Part shown: piece by piece, positions 27,110-35,016 of the stretch
Numbering within the stretch: the stretch's first letter is position 1
Layout: every line of letters begins with the position of its first letter
Source: an uncultured Lachnospiraceae bacterium
GTDB taxonomy: Bacteria > Bacillota > Clostridia > Lachnospirales > Lachnospiraceae
Assembly: GCA_902797185.1 (NCBI GenBank)
Contig: CADBRV010000044.1
Span: 1-35,068, forward strand
Direction of reading: 5' to 3'
DNA: 35,068 bases
Notes under the pieces: model-generated
What the model saw: only the letters and a program-made list of their open reading frames with translations
Database searches by the model: none
Told to the model about the DNA's origin: nothing
Program-made: the position numbers and the translations under genes

Positions 27110-28847
27110 GATCCTCTTCCTTAAAAACCTCTTCCCCGTCAGCCGCTTCATAGAGCTGCCTTGCGATGCTGCGCATGGCTGTTTCATCCACTTTGCAGAC
27201 CTGGCGGTCATAAGTCACCATGCCGTTCGTCTCATCCTCTACGTCGCTGAGCTGTGTCAGGACCGCCCCGGAGAGCCCTTTTGCCGCTGCCGGCAGCACT
27301 TGGGTAAGGTAAAGCTGGCGGATGGCCTCCCGGAACTGTTCCAGCGAATGGAATTTTTTATAGCCATACATGCCGAATTTGCGGAACGTGTGCCCCGGCA
27401 CCTTGTAAGAATACCCTCCGAACTCCGATAAAATAGTAGGCTTCTTAGGAATGCGCGGCATCACGAATTTATGGAAGTATTCATGGATGCTTGCCACATC
27501 GGAGGATTTCTTTTCAAACCATCCGGATGCTGTATCATAAAAACGGGTCGTGTCATAAGCCTTCATGGCTTTATAAAATTTTGCCGGCTCAAACTCGCCC
27601 CATCCTTCGTTAAAAATCGTATACCCGATGACACAGGGATGGTTGTAAAGCAGATCCAGCGTCCTTTTCGCGTCCCTGGCAAACTGCTTTTTCCGATGCT
27701 CGGTGGCATATCCACCGCCCGGCAGCTTCATGCCGATGGTAGGCAGCACGGTATTTACAATCTTGTAGTACCTGCCGCTGTTCACCAGGTCCTGCAGCAC
27801 CAGCATCCCCTGCCGGTCGCATTCATAATAATAAACCTCCGGTTCAATCTTAATATGCTTGCGCAGCAGGTTGAAACCCAGGGCTTTCATTTTCGCGACA
27901 TCGCTGCGGTACCCTTCCGGAGAGGAAGGCAGGCAGATGCCATCGCTGTAATAACCCTGGTCCAGGATCCCATGGAGGAAGCGGGGCCTGCCATTTAAAA
28001 AGATCCTGCTGCCCCTGCCGGTCTCTTCAATGGAAACCGTACGCAGGGCAAAATACGACTCGATCCGGTCCTCGCCGCAGGCAAGGGTAAAATGGTAAAG
28101 ATAGGGATCCTCCGGGCTCCAAAGATGGGGATGGGGCGGACGGATGGACACTTCGTCCCCAGAATAGAAATAGGTCCTGTCCCCTTCCTCCAGATGGAGG
28201 GTGATGGATTTTTCCTTTACCCCGCCTTTGGTCTGGATCCGCACTTTCCGAAGGTCCGGCGTTATTTTGATCCTGCGGATATATTCCCAGGGCACTTCCT
28301 CCAGCCAGACGCTCTGCCAGATGCCGCTGAAAGGCGTATACCACATGCCTCCCCGAACCTGCCTCTGCTTGCCCCAGGGGTAGGAAACGTCTCCGTCATC
28401 TTTTACATCGATACGCAGGAAATTTTCCCCTTCCCGCATCGCCTCCGTAATATCAAAAGTAAAAGGCAGGTAGCCTCCTTCGTGCTTCCCGATCCTCTTT
28501 TCATTGACATAAACGACCGCAACCTGGTCTGCCGCGCCCACATGGAGCAGGACATGGCCGCCTTCCTTTTCCAGTTCGTGATAGAAGGAACGGGTGTAAG
28601 ACCACCTCTGCCCTTTGCGCAGGGTCCCCCGGATCCCGGAAATCCTGGATTCCGGCGGATAGGGTACGCGGATTTTTCCCTGCGGCGTCCTGGCACCATC
28701 TGCATGGACTTTCACCAGGTCCCAGTCCCCGTTCAGCATCTGGTACTGCTCCCGCCTCATCTGGGGCCTTGGATATTCCTCCCACTGGAGGATGCCGTCT
28801 TCCTTCTCAAATGGCGTCTTTAAATCATACCCGCTTGCGTTTACCAA
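27066..28847 (-). CDS. glycoside hydrolase family 2 protein (beta-glucuronidase/beta-galactosidase type)
   Basis: A 593-residue retaining glycosidase with the GH2 order: N-terminal sugar-binding jelly roll (about 20-185), immunoglobulin-like domain (about 187-275) and TIM barrel (about 280-570). The acid/base is Glu414 in IFNEGWGEF and the nucleophile is Glu475 in ILSEFGGYS. No signal peptide is seen, so it should be intracellular, acting on imported glycosides. The start codon is TTG (28845-28847). Upstream in frame is a stop after seven codons, so no ATG or GTG alternative is available. The SD is weak (AAAGGA, rather far). It is the first gene of a pair with the M20 enzyme. The exact sugar is unresolved. 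Confidence 0.88.
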   Translation of the reverse strand: MVNASGYDLKTPFEKEDGILQWEEYPRPQMRREQYQMLNGDWDLVKVHADGARTPQGKIRVPYPPESRISGIRGTLRKGQRWSYTRSFYHELEKEGGHVLLHVGAADQVAVVYVNEKRIGKHEGGYLPFTFDITEAMREGENFLRIDVKDDGDVSYPWGKQRQVRGGMWYTPFSGIWQSVWLEEVPWEYIRRIKITPDLRKVRIQTKGGVKEKSITLHLEEGDRTYFYSGDEVSIRPPHPHLWSPEDPYLYHFTLACGEDRIESYFALRTVSIEETGRGSRIFLNGRPRFLHGILDQGYYSDGICLPSSPEGYRSDVAKMKALGFNLLRKHIKIEPEVYYYECDRQGMLVLQDLVNSGRYYKIVNTVLPTIGMKLPGGGYATEHRKKQFARDAKRTLDLLYNHPCVIGYTIFNEGWGEFEPAKFYKAMKAYDTTRFYDTASGWFEKKSSDVASIHEYFHKFVMPRIPKKPTILSEFGGYSYKVPGHTFRKFGMYGYKKFHSLEQFREAIRQLYLTQVLPAAAKGLSGAVLTQLSDVEDETNGMVTYDRQVCKVDETAMRSIARQLYEAADGEEVFKEEDHEKDIVEGRGREDY

Positions 28848-28874
28848 TCTTTCTTCGGATCCTTTCTTTTATAT

Positions 28875-29121
28875 ATCGTAGGGAGGAACCCGCGTCAGCG
28901 GGGCCCCCTTACGTGTAACAACCGCATCATCCCATGTCATCACCCGAAGGGTGGTGACACAAGCCGCTCCTCCGCACAAAGTACGGTTTATAATGGCGTG
29001 GTTCTCCTCTTTTCTATGTCATCGCCTGGCAAGGCGGTAACACAGGCTGCACCCTCACGCGAAGCGTGGCCTTTCATGGCGCGGCTCTCCTTAAGGACGA
29101 TTTGGAATGCGGTGTCTCTCC
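28875..29121. repeat. full composite repeat A-link1-B-B-link2 in the GH2 leader
   Basis: A hairpin at 28875-28913, link1 (CCGCATCATCC), B units at 28938-29007 and 29020-29090, then link2 (GGACGATTTGGAATGCGG). This is the most complete example in the window. It lies between a TATAAT box at 29138 and the GH2 start, so it would be transcribed as leader RNA. The second B has the CACGC-GAA-GCGTG inner hairpin. Confidence 0.85.
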
Positions 29122-29137
29122 ATAAATCTTGGAATCT

Positions 29138-29143
29138 ATTATA
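29138..29143 (-). promoter_or_regulatory. -10 box of a probable promoter for the GH2-M20 operon
   Basis: A perfect TATAAT on the minus strand in an AT-rich stretch (29125-29165). The -35 region is weak (TGCCAA at 17 bp). The predicted leader of about 285 nt contains the whole composite repeat. Confidence 0.4.
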
Positions 29144-29186
29144 CCCTATTTTGCTATCTATTGGCAGGAAAAAGCCGGTAACGCAA

Positions 29187-29214
29187 AAGGCTGCCTGCAT
29201 CTGCAGGCAGCCTT
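29187..29214 (-). terminator. intrinsic terminator after the lipoprotein gene
   Basis: AAGGCTGCCTGC (29187-29198) pairs perfectly with GCAGGCAGCCTT (29203-29214) around a 4-nt loop. CCTTTTGCG follows on the minus strand; the T-run is short. Confidence 0.65.
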
Positions 29215-29222
29215 GACATTAT

Positions 29223-29278
29223 ATCGTAAGGAGGGACCCGCGCCAGCGGGAGGATCCCTTGCGATGCGGCATCTGTCC
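29223..29278. repeat. A-type element with link2 tail, no B, 3' of the lipoprotein gene
   Basis: ATCGTAAGG (29223-29231) and CCTTGCGAT (29257-29265) form the base stem around a GGGACCCGC...GCGGGAGGATCC upper stem, followed by GCGGCATCTGTCC. Nearly identical to the A part of the copies at 19672 and 24755. Confidence 0.85.
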
Positions 29279-29288
29279 ATAAAACAAT

Positions 29289-31127
29289 TTACTTCGTAAC
29301 CAGCTTGATGTTCGTATAGGTATTGCCCTCTTCCAGGGTTACCTCGTTCCCGTTTTCATCGGTAACAACCAGCTCGCCGCCGTTGGCTGCCTGGACTTTG
29401 CCGCCTTTCTCAATGGTAAGGGATGCCAGGTTGGAATCCCCGTCCACGTTCCAGACAGCGCCATTGGCAACCGTCATGGTTACGCCGTAATTAGTGGTCC
29501 AGGAATCATCCGGAAGCCAGTTTACGCTGTCATCATCCGCGTAATCTTTCCAGAGGTTCTCCCAGTCATCAAAGGTGCCTCCTACGACAGCTCCTGTCAA
29601 GGTAGCGCCTTCACCCAGCTGCAGCTCCATCCTCCTCTGGTAATCCATATGGAAGATATTGCCGTCCGCTTCCATATTCGTCATGGAAACCGTTACCGGG
29701 TCTACTTTTTCACCGTCGCCATCCGCCAGGAAATTGCCCATGCTGTCGGAATTGACAACTGTCTTAACCAGGGCATTGTCTTCCGCGCCGGAGTGCAGCG
29801 TGACATTATCCAGCTCGATATCGGCGCTGGTGCTCTTAACCAGGAAAACAGCGCCTTTTACATAATCCACATAAGCGGCTGTAGCGTCACCATATTTGGA
29901 CGCGTAATCTTCCTTTTCGGAAGTGCCGTCAAAATACGAGCTGTCCTGGCTCGTGTCAGTCGTAAACAAAGTATCCTTTGCTTCGATCTGTGCCGTATAG
30001 GTAGACTTGGCACCCTGCCCCATCATGTCAGGAGAGTGCATCATAACTGCGTTCCTGCGCCCTGCCACAACGGACTGGCCGGTATAATCGGAAGTCCCTT
30101 CGTCATACTGCAGGACGGTATCCGGCGTATTCTGGGCATCATCCGCTTCCAGAAGGCCGTTATTGGAAATGATCATGCCGATCTCGCCGGAACTGAGCCG
30201 TGAACCGTACAGGTGGACGCGGCAATTGGTATCCGCATAAGCGCCATAGCCGCCGCCCTGGGCGATGCCATCGGTATTATAAGCGTAAAGATCCAGCCCG
30301 TTGCCCATGGCGGAATCCGTGGAAAGGGCTCCCCAGCCTTCGGATGTGCACTTGCTGTTAAAATAATAGGTCGCGCTCTGTCCGACCGAGAAGTTGGCAC
30401 GGGCTTTCCCGTAAATCAAAAGGGCTCCATTGGAAGGCGGTTCTGATACGTCCGCGTCATTTGCGCCTACCGCGCCGGTGGCAGTGATCGTGGAATCATT
30501 AACTACCATAAGCTCCGCATCCCCGCTGGCTTCGTCATCAGACGGGTTGCCCCAGTTTGCTACAGCATGGCGCTGGGCGCCATTTACGGTCAGCGTATCA
30601 TTGCTCAAATAAAGGGCCGTGCCCTTGTCTACCGCAATAATATCTCCTCCGGTCTTGGAAGCGTCAGCAGATTCATCTGTATGAAAGGTAAAATTGGAAT
30701 CTTCAATACGGAGCTTGCCGCCGCCGCTGCCTATGATGCCGTTAGTGGTCCACTGGGAGGCCGTCATGTCCATGTCCTTGATGACCCAGGCATCGCCGGA
30801 AGCCACGCCGGTATACCCGTCTGCAATCTCTGCCTGCTTGTCCGTATACTCATTAGCGGTTTGTTCTTTGCCATTTTCAATATAAATGACAGCCTCATCC
30901 GGAGCATTGCTGGCAGGAGGCCCGCCGCCTCCAGGTCCAGACATAGAAGCGGCACCGGAAGCGTCGGAAGATGCTTCTTCCGCAGGCGCGGCCGATTCCT
31001 GGCCGGCACTGCCGTAGGAAGACGCGTCTTTGCTCTCGGTGCCTTGGTTTGCACCGCCACAGGAAGCCATCGTAAATGCCATGGCACCTGAAAGCAGTAC
31101 TGACAAAACTTTTGCCCTGTTTTTCAT
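29289..31127 (-). CDS. large extracellular lipoprotein with predicted parallel beta-helix
   Basis: A 612-residue surface lipoprotein of unknown function. The N-terminus is a lipoprotein signal with MASC ending at Cys23. A Ser/Ala/Gly/Pro-rich linker to about residue 75 follows. The rest is repetitive beta-strand sequence with Asn/Asp/Gly turns, for example DSNFTFHTDES, NDSTITATGAVGAND and GGKVQAANGGELVVTDENGN, as in right-handed beta-helix adhesins or pectate-lyase-like folds. No catalytic motif is recognised. The start at 31125-31127 follows AAAGGGGG. It seems to be a single-gene unit with its own terminator at 29187. Adhesion or glycan contact is inference. Confidence 0.75.
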   Translation of the reverse strand: MKNRAKVLSVLLSGAMAFTMASCGGANQGTESKDASSYGSAGQESAAPAEEASSDASGAASMSGPGGGGPPASNAPDEAVIYIENGKEQTANEYTDKQAEIADGYTGVASGDAWVIKDMDMTASQWTTNGIIGSGGGKLRIEDSNFTFHTDESADASKTGGDIIAVDKGTALYLSNDTLTVNGAQRHAVANWGNPSDDEASGDAELMVVNDSTITATGAVGANDADVSEPPSNGALLIYGKARANFSVGQSATYYFNSKCTSEGWGALSTDSAMGNGLDLYAYNTDGIAQGGGYGAYADTNCRVHLYGSRLSSGEIGMIISNNGLLEADDAQNTPDTVLQYDEGTSDYTGQSVVAGRRNAVMMHSPDMMGQGAKSTYTAQIEAKDTLFTTDTSQDSSYFDGTSEKEDYASKYGDATAAYVDYVKGAVFLVKSTSADIELDNVTLHSGAEDNALVKTVVNSDSMGNFLADGDGEKVDPVTVSMTNMEADGNIFHMDYQRRMELQLGEGATLTGAVVGGTFDDWENLWKDYADDDSVNWLPDDSWTTNYGVTMTVANGAVWNVDGDSNLASLTIEKGGKVQAANGGELVVTDENGNEVTLEEGNTYTNIKLVTK

Positions 31128-31421
31128 GCCTTATCCCCCTTTCTGCACGAAACAATTAATAAATAAAATTATCGCACAGTGTTTTGTGGAAATCCACTAA
31201 ACAGATTCCGGATAAGGCTTATTTTTTGTTTCATTTTCCGAATTTCGTGATATGTTTCTCGTAATAGGCCATATTATCACACAATCAATAATATCGCCTT
31301 CCATGCAGCATACGCCATATCAGGGCGTTCCACCGTGTCCTTAACGCTATCCGTGTTTATACCCTGTTGCCCAAAATACGGGCAGAAGCCTCCTATACAG
31401 TATCACTGCGATAAGAAAAGC

Positions 31422-31484
31422 GGCAGCCACCTGCCGTTACCGAAAATACGTGCAGCCGCCTCCTATACCGGCTTGCTGCACGTA
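31422..31484 (-). terminator. two tandem terminator hairpins after the TSCPD gene
   Basis: CGGCAG (31422-31427) with CTGCCG (31432-31437), followed on the minus strand by CTTTTCTT. ATACGTGCAGC with GCTGCACGTAT (about 31444-31484) is followed by TTTTC. A diverged duplicate of the latter's left arm lies near 31374. The 31128-31514 gap otherwise holds an AT-rich stretch with a GTGGAAATCCAC palindrome (31188-31199) upstream of the lipoprotein gene, and no gene. Confidence 0.7.
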
Positions 31485-31514
31485 TCTATTCATCACGTAT
31501 TCATTGCAATTTCT

Positions 31515-31787
31515 TTATTCGGAAACTCTATTTTCCCTTTCCAGCGCCAGCCCGATGGCGGTGGCAAGCTGGTCCGCGCAGGAAGTGCCCCTGCCGCCGC
31601 AGTCATTGCCCTTTAAAAGGTCCTTTGCCCTCTCCGCGCTGGTCCCTTCCAGGAGTTTCCCGATGGCCTGCAGGTTGCCGGGACATCCGCCCGCAAAGCG
31701 GACATCATGGAGGTTCCCGTCCTCGTCAATGCCAAATGTGAGCTTGAGGGAACACACCCCCTTGGGTTCATAAGAATACTGGTTCAT
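31515..31787 (-). CDS. TSCPD-domain protein (TIGR03905 type)
   Basis: A 90-residue protein matching the small TSCPD family. RFAGGCPGNLQAIGKLLEG is followed by CGGRGTSCADQLATAIG. The domain resembles the C-terminal cysteine-containing domain of B12-dependent ribonucleotide reductases, but the free-standing protein has no established role. Four cysteines (one near the N-terminus, GGC, DCGG, TSC) suggest a metal or redox site. The start at 31785-31787 follows AAGGA. The 200-bp gap upstream, to the hydrolase stop at 31988, holds a weak 70-codon frame that I do not accept. Confidence 0.85.
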   Translation of the reverse strand: MNQYSYEPKGVCSLKLTFGIDEDGNLHDVRFAGGCPGNLQAIGKLLEGTSAERAKDLLKGNDCGGRGTSCADQLATAIGLALERENRVSE

Positions 31788-31987
31788 TTCAATTCCTTCC
31801 TATTCATTCGCTGTTTTTTATGCAGCTTTTCATGGGATGGCATCCCGATCCGATCTTTTCCCGAACAGCTTTTTTCCAACCGCATCCTGCCTGAAAGGAT
31901 CTCTTTTCCCAATGTTCCTGGACGCAGCGCACAGCCCATTTCCTATCTGCTTCAAAGCAAAACGCTCGATGAAGTTCATGCAAACTT

Positions 31988-32788
31988 TCAGGCCAGCGTG
32001 ACCGGGCCGTTCTCATGGGTATATTCCCAGGTATAATCCCCTGTTTCCTTTACCTCCAGATGGCACTCCACGTTCTGGGTGGGATCCGGATGGTCCTTCC
32101 AAAGGTCATAGAGTTTTGGCAGGAATGCCGGCCAGCGGGCTGCTTCATACTCTTCATGGTCCGTCTCGCTGGGAGCCACCGGCATATGGTCCGGGTCCTC
32201 TGCCAGCATTTCTTTTACAAAATGGGGCGGCTCATGGGTCGTCGTGCTGGCAACTGCCGCGGTCAGGTGGCGGCATCCGCCTTCGCAGTCATCCCACATA
32301 TGCACAGTCATATCCACAAATTCGCCCAGGTCGTTGAACACGCCTTCCACGATGACATGGCTGAGGGCTTTTTTAAATGGGAAATAGGACAAAGGAAGGC
32401 GGTTAATCTGGATGCCATTTCCGCCAAACACCGGGTTGTTCTCCCCAACGGATTCGGAAATCATATGGGCAGAGTGGAGGAAGCCGTATTTCCATGGCTC
32501 GCGGACCCAGTTAAAGCGTTTATGGGAGCCGGGCGCCCAAAGGAAATACCCCTTTTCCATATTTGCCCAGAACCAGTCCATCATGTCTGAATTTACTCCC
32601 GGAAGGAAATGCTCCGACCAGTTCCCCAGCTTCCATTTTTTCTCCTGCGCCATGGGGTTTAATTCGGGCGCAGGGATGGCCGGCTGCGGCGGGTCCAGCT
32701 TTTTATACGGAAGTGTCTTTACTTTAATATTATCCTGGAAAGGTATATAGGTCTGCCCTGCATTTGCGACATATACTGTTTTATCCAT
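31988..32788 (-). CDS. probable DAPG/phloretin hydrolase family protein
   Basis: A 266-residue soluble protein that I match, from memory of the family, to 2,4-diacetylphloroglucinol hydrolase (PhlG) and the phloretin hydrolase of Eubacterium ramulus. These are zinc enzymes that cleave a C-C bond between a phloroglucinol ring and an acyl group. Supporting features are the aromatic-rich core MMDWFWANMEKGYFLWAPGS (about 69-88) and LHSAHMI (104-110). HVIVEGVFNDLGEFVDMTVH (144-163) and the HEEYE motif (His211, Glu215) also fit; the last has the HxxxE spacing of a zinc-ligand pair. The ATG (32786-32788) lies 15 bases after GGAGG, an unusually long gap. It has its own promoter at 32837. Confidence 0.6.
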   Translation of the reverse strand: MDKTVYVANAGQTYIPFQDNIKVKTLPYKKLDPPQPAIPAPELNPMAQEKKWKLGNWSEHFLPGVNSDMMDWFWANMEKGYFLWAPGSHKRFNWVREPWKYGFLHSAHMISESVGENNPVFGGNGIQINRLPLSYFPFKKALSHVIVEGVFNDLGEFVDMTVHMWDDCEGGCRHLTAAVASTTTHEPPHFVKEMLAEDPDHMPVAPSETDHEEYEAARWPAFLPKLYDLWKDHPDPTQNVECHLEVKETGDYTWEYTHENGPVTLA

Positions 32789-32836
32789 CTGCTTAAGATT
32801 CTTCCTCCTTTTTTCCTGATTTACACTTTTCCTACT

Positions 32837-32865
32837 ATTTTACTTTCCTGCAGGCTTGTTTTCAA
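32837..32865 (-). promoter_or_regulatory. sigma-A promoter of the putative C-C hydrolase gene
   Basis: Minus-strand TTGAAA (32860-32865), 17-bp spacer, TAAAAT (32837-32842). Predicted start near 32830, giving a leader of about 42 nt. Confidence 0.55.
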
Positions 32866-32929
32866 GGAATACTTTCATCTCCATTTTCCCTGTATTTACA
32901 ACTCCAAGCCTCCTTCTCCTAAAAGACAA

Positions 32930-33055
32930 CGCCGCATTCCAAATCGTCCTTAAGGAGGGCCGCGCCATGAAAGGCCACGCTTCGCATGAGGGCGCGGCCT
33001 GCGTCACCGCCTTGCCAGGCGAGACGGCGGACAACACGGCTGGTACATCGCAAGG
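32930..33055. repeat. reverse-oriented composite repeat with truncated A
   Basis: link2 (GCCGCATTCCAAATCGTCC), then a B unit whose outer arms are GCCGCGCC and GGCGCGGC, a third base-paired variant. The CACCGCC...GGCGAGAC hairpin and GGCTGGTACATCGCAAGG follow, where the A element breaks off. Relative to the minus-strand neighbours it is inverted. The 32789-33226 gap otherwise holds the promoter at 32837 and no gene. Confidence 0.8.
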
Positions 33056-33226
33056 CAAAAAGGAAGCAGCCGGCTGCCCTTTCGACAGAACTCGCTGCTT
33101 CATTTCCAATTCAAATCTTAGTAAAGATCTAACCCTGTAGAAACTGCCCTATGGCTCCAGAGGAGATGTCTTCGCGCTCCCGTTTTTCAGTACATGAAAG
33201 CGCGCTCTGTATTTCCGCCCTGCAGA

Positions 33227-33658
33227 TTACAGTTCTGACAATTCCTCCTGGCTGACCGTAGCGATCTCATTTTCCGTCATCACCTTGTCTGCAGCCTTTA
33301 CGTCCTGTACCCGGAATATCATATAAGCCTCTTTGGTAGTCCCGCCAAGGAACGCATACATGTATTCCACGTTGATGCCCGCCTCTTTGAAAGCCATCAG
33401 GATTTTGTGGAGGCCGCCTGCCTCATCGGGAATTTTTGCGGCTACAACCGGGGTCAGGCTGCATACCAGCCCGCTGTCCTTCAGCACCGTCATGGTCTCA
33501 TAGACATCATCCACGATCATGCGGGCAATGCCGAAATCCTTCGTCTCAGCCAGGGAAAGGGCACGCATTTCAATATCATGCGAGGCTAAAATCCCTGTCA
33601 TATTTTCCAAAGTTCCAGGTTTGTTTTCCAAAAATACTGAAATCTGGTTTACTCCCAT
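33227..33658 (-). CDS. tandem ACT-domain protein
   Basis: A 143-residue protein made of two ACT domains. The first starts ISVFLENKPGTLENMTGIL and the second includes GLHKILMAFKEAGINVEYMY. ACT domains bind amino acids or similar small ligands. Proteins of this type are often paired with phenylacetate-CoA ligase, as here, and may sense aromatic amino acids or acids. I chose the ATG at 33656-33658 (MGVNQISVF), preceded by GGGAGG at 7 bases. A reading five residues longer lacks an SD. It starts 14 bp after the paaK stop, so the two are co-transcribed. Confidence 0.88.
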   Translation of the reverse strand: MGVNQISVFLENKPGTLENMTGILASHDIEMRALSLAETKDFGIARMIVDDVYETMTVLKDSGLVCSLTPVVAAKIPDEAGGLHKILMAFKEAGINVEYMYAFLGGTTKEAYMIFRVQDVKAADKVMTENEIATVSQEELSEL

Positions 33659-33672
33659 ATTTATGCCTCCCA

Positions 33673-34974
33673 TCAGATCTTCCGTTTGTCAATGACACGG
33701 ACGGCTTTTCCTTCACTGCGCTGGATGGTCTTCGGCGCTACCAGCTTGACGACTGCCTTGATTCCCAGCATGTCTTTGAGGTCAGCCACCAGCTTCTTCT
33801 GCCTTTCTTCAATTTCACCCAGGTTATCGGTAAACATTTCCGGCGTCATCTCTACCAGGATGTCCAGCGTGTCGCTGTTGTTGACGCGGTCTACGATGAT
33901 CTGGTAGTTCGCCGGATAGCCATTGTTAAGCAGCACTGTTTCTATCTGGGACGGGAATACATTGACGCCTCGGATGATCATCATGTCATCGGAACGTCCT
34001 TTCGGCTTCTCCATCCGTACGAAAGTACGCCCACACTCGCACCGCTCATAATGCAGCCGGCAGATATCACGGGTACGGTAACGCAGCAGCGGGAATGCTT
34101 CCTTATCCAATGTTGTAAATACCAGCTCCCCTTCTGCCCCCTCCGGAAGCACTTCCCCGGTATCCGGGTCAATGATCTCCGCGATGAAATGGTCCTCGTT
34201 GATATGCATGCCGCCCTGCTGGGAGCATTCATATGCCACGCCCGGGCCGGAAATCTCGGTAAGCCCATAGATATCATACGCCTTGATGCCCATGGTCTTT
34301 TCAATGTCCTGGCGCATTTCCTCAGACCAGGCTTCTGCCCCGAAAATGCCAGCTTTCAGCGGGATGTCTTCCGGGGTAAGCCCTCTTTCCTTCATGGTCT
34401 CGCCTAAGTAAGCGGCATAGCTGGGCGTGCAGCACAAGATGGTGGAATGCAGGTCCATCATGAACCCGATCTGCCGGTCTGTATTGCCGCTGCTCATGGG
34501 AAGGGTCATGCAGCCCACTTTATGGCTGCCATCATGGATCCCTGCGCCGCCTGTGAAAAGCCCGTATCCATAGCAGACCTGTACCACGTCATCCTTGGTA
34601 CCGCCTGCTGCCACGATCGCCCTGGCTACACAGTCACTCCAAAGGTCAAGGTCATGCTGGGTATAATATGCGATAACCCTCTTTCCTGTTGTGCCTGATG
34701 TGGAATGGATCCGCACTACTTCGGAAAGAGGCGTTCCCAAAAGGCCATAAGGATAAGTTTCGCGAAGGTCCTTCTTGCTGATAAACGGCAGCTTGTGCAG
34801 GTCGTCTACTGACTTGATATCGTCCGGGGTAATGCCCTTTTCTTCCATCAATTTCCTGTAATAAGGGACATTGTCCCATACATGGCGAACCTGTTTTACC
34901 AGCTTCTCACTCTGCAGTGCACGGATCTGGTCCCGTGGCATGCACTCTGCTTCTTTTTGAAAATACAATTCCAC
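33673..34974 (-). CDS. paaK: phenylacetate-CoA ligase
   Basis: Adenylate-forming enzyme that activates phenylacetate or a related aryl acid to its CoA thioester with ATP. It has 433 residues, the usual length. The AMP-binding loop HSTSGTTGKRV lies near residue 90. The middle motifs AYDIYGLTEISGPGVAYEC and LRYRTRDICRL are present, and the C-terminal domain has GRSDDMMIIRGVNVFPSQIE. The start is GTG (34972-34974), preceded by AAAGGAGG at 7 bases. In gut anaerobes this ligase usually accompanies oxidative decarboxylation of aromatic amino acids; no such gene is in the window. The substrate could also be a phenylpropionate from flavonoid breakdown. Confidence 0.92.
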   Translation of the reverse strand: MELYFQKEAECMPRDQIRALQSEKLVKQVRHVWDNVPYYRKLMEEKGITPDDIKSVDDLHKLPFISKKDLRETYPYGLLGTPLSEVVRIHSTSGTTGKRVIAYYTQHDLDLWSDCVARAIVAAGGTKDDVVQVCYGYGLFTGGAGIHDGSHKVGCMTLPMSSGNTDRQIGFMMDLHSTILCCTPSYAAYLGETMKERGLTPEDIPLKAGIFGAEAWSEEMRQDIEKTMGIKAYDIYGLTEISGPGVAYECSQQGGMHINEDHFIAEIIDPDTGEVLPEGAEGELVFTTLDKEAFPLLRYRTRDICRLHYERCECGRTFVRMEKPKGRSDDMMIIRGVNVFPSQIETVLLNNGYPANYQIIVDRVNNSDTLDILVEMTPEMFTDNLGEIEERQKKLVADLKDMLGIKAVVKLVAPKTIQRSEGKAVRVIDKRKI

Positions 34975-35010
34975 CTCATGGCCTCCTTTAATTTATAAAT
35001 ATGCGTTTTT

Positions 35011-35016
35011 ATTATA
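35011..35016 (-). promoter_or_regulatory. -10 box of a possible paaK promoter
   Basis: A perfect TATAAT on the minus strand, 37 bp before the paaK start codon, in AT-rich DNA. I see no good -35 at 16-18 bp, so support is limited. Confidence 0.35.

Noticed and set aside
25985-27431. Two overlapping plus-strand frames of 379 and 395 codons
   Set aside because: Antisense to the M20 and GH2 genes, which carry clear motifs.
31804-32016. 70-codon minus-strand frame between the hydrolase and TSCPD genes
   Set aside because: Cysteine-rich and overlaps the hydrolase end by 29 bp, but I see no clear SD or family; could be reconsidered if conserved.
33436-34407. 323-codon plus-strand frame
   Set aside because: Antisense to paaK and the ACT gene.
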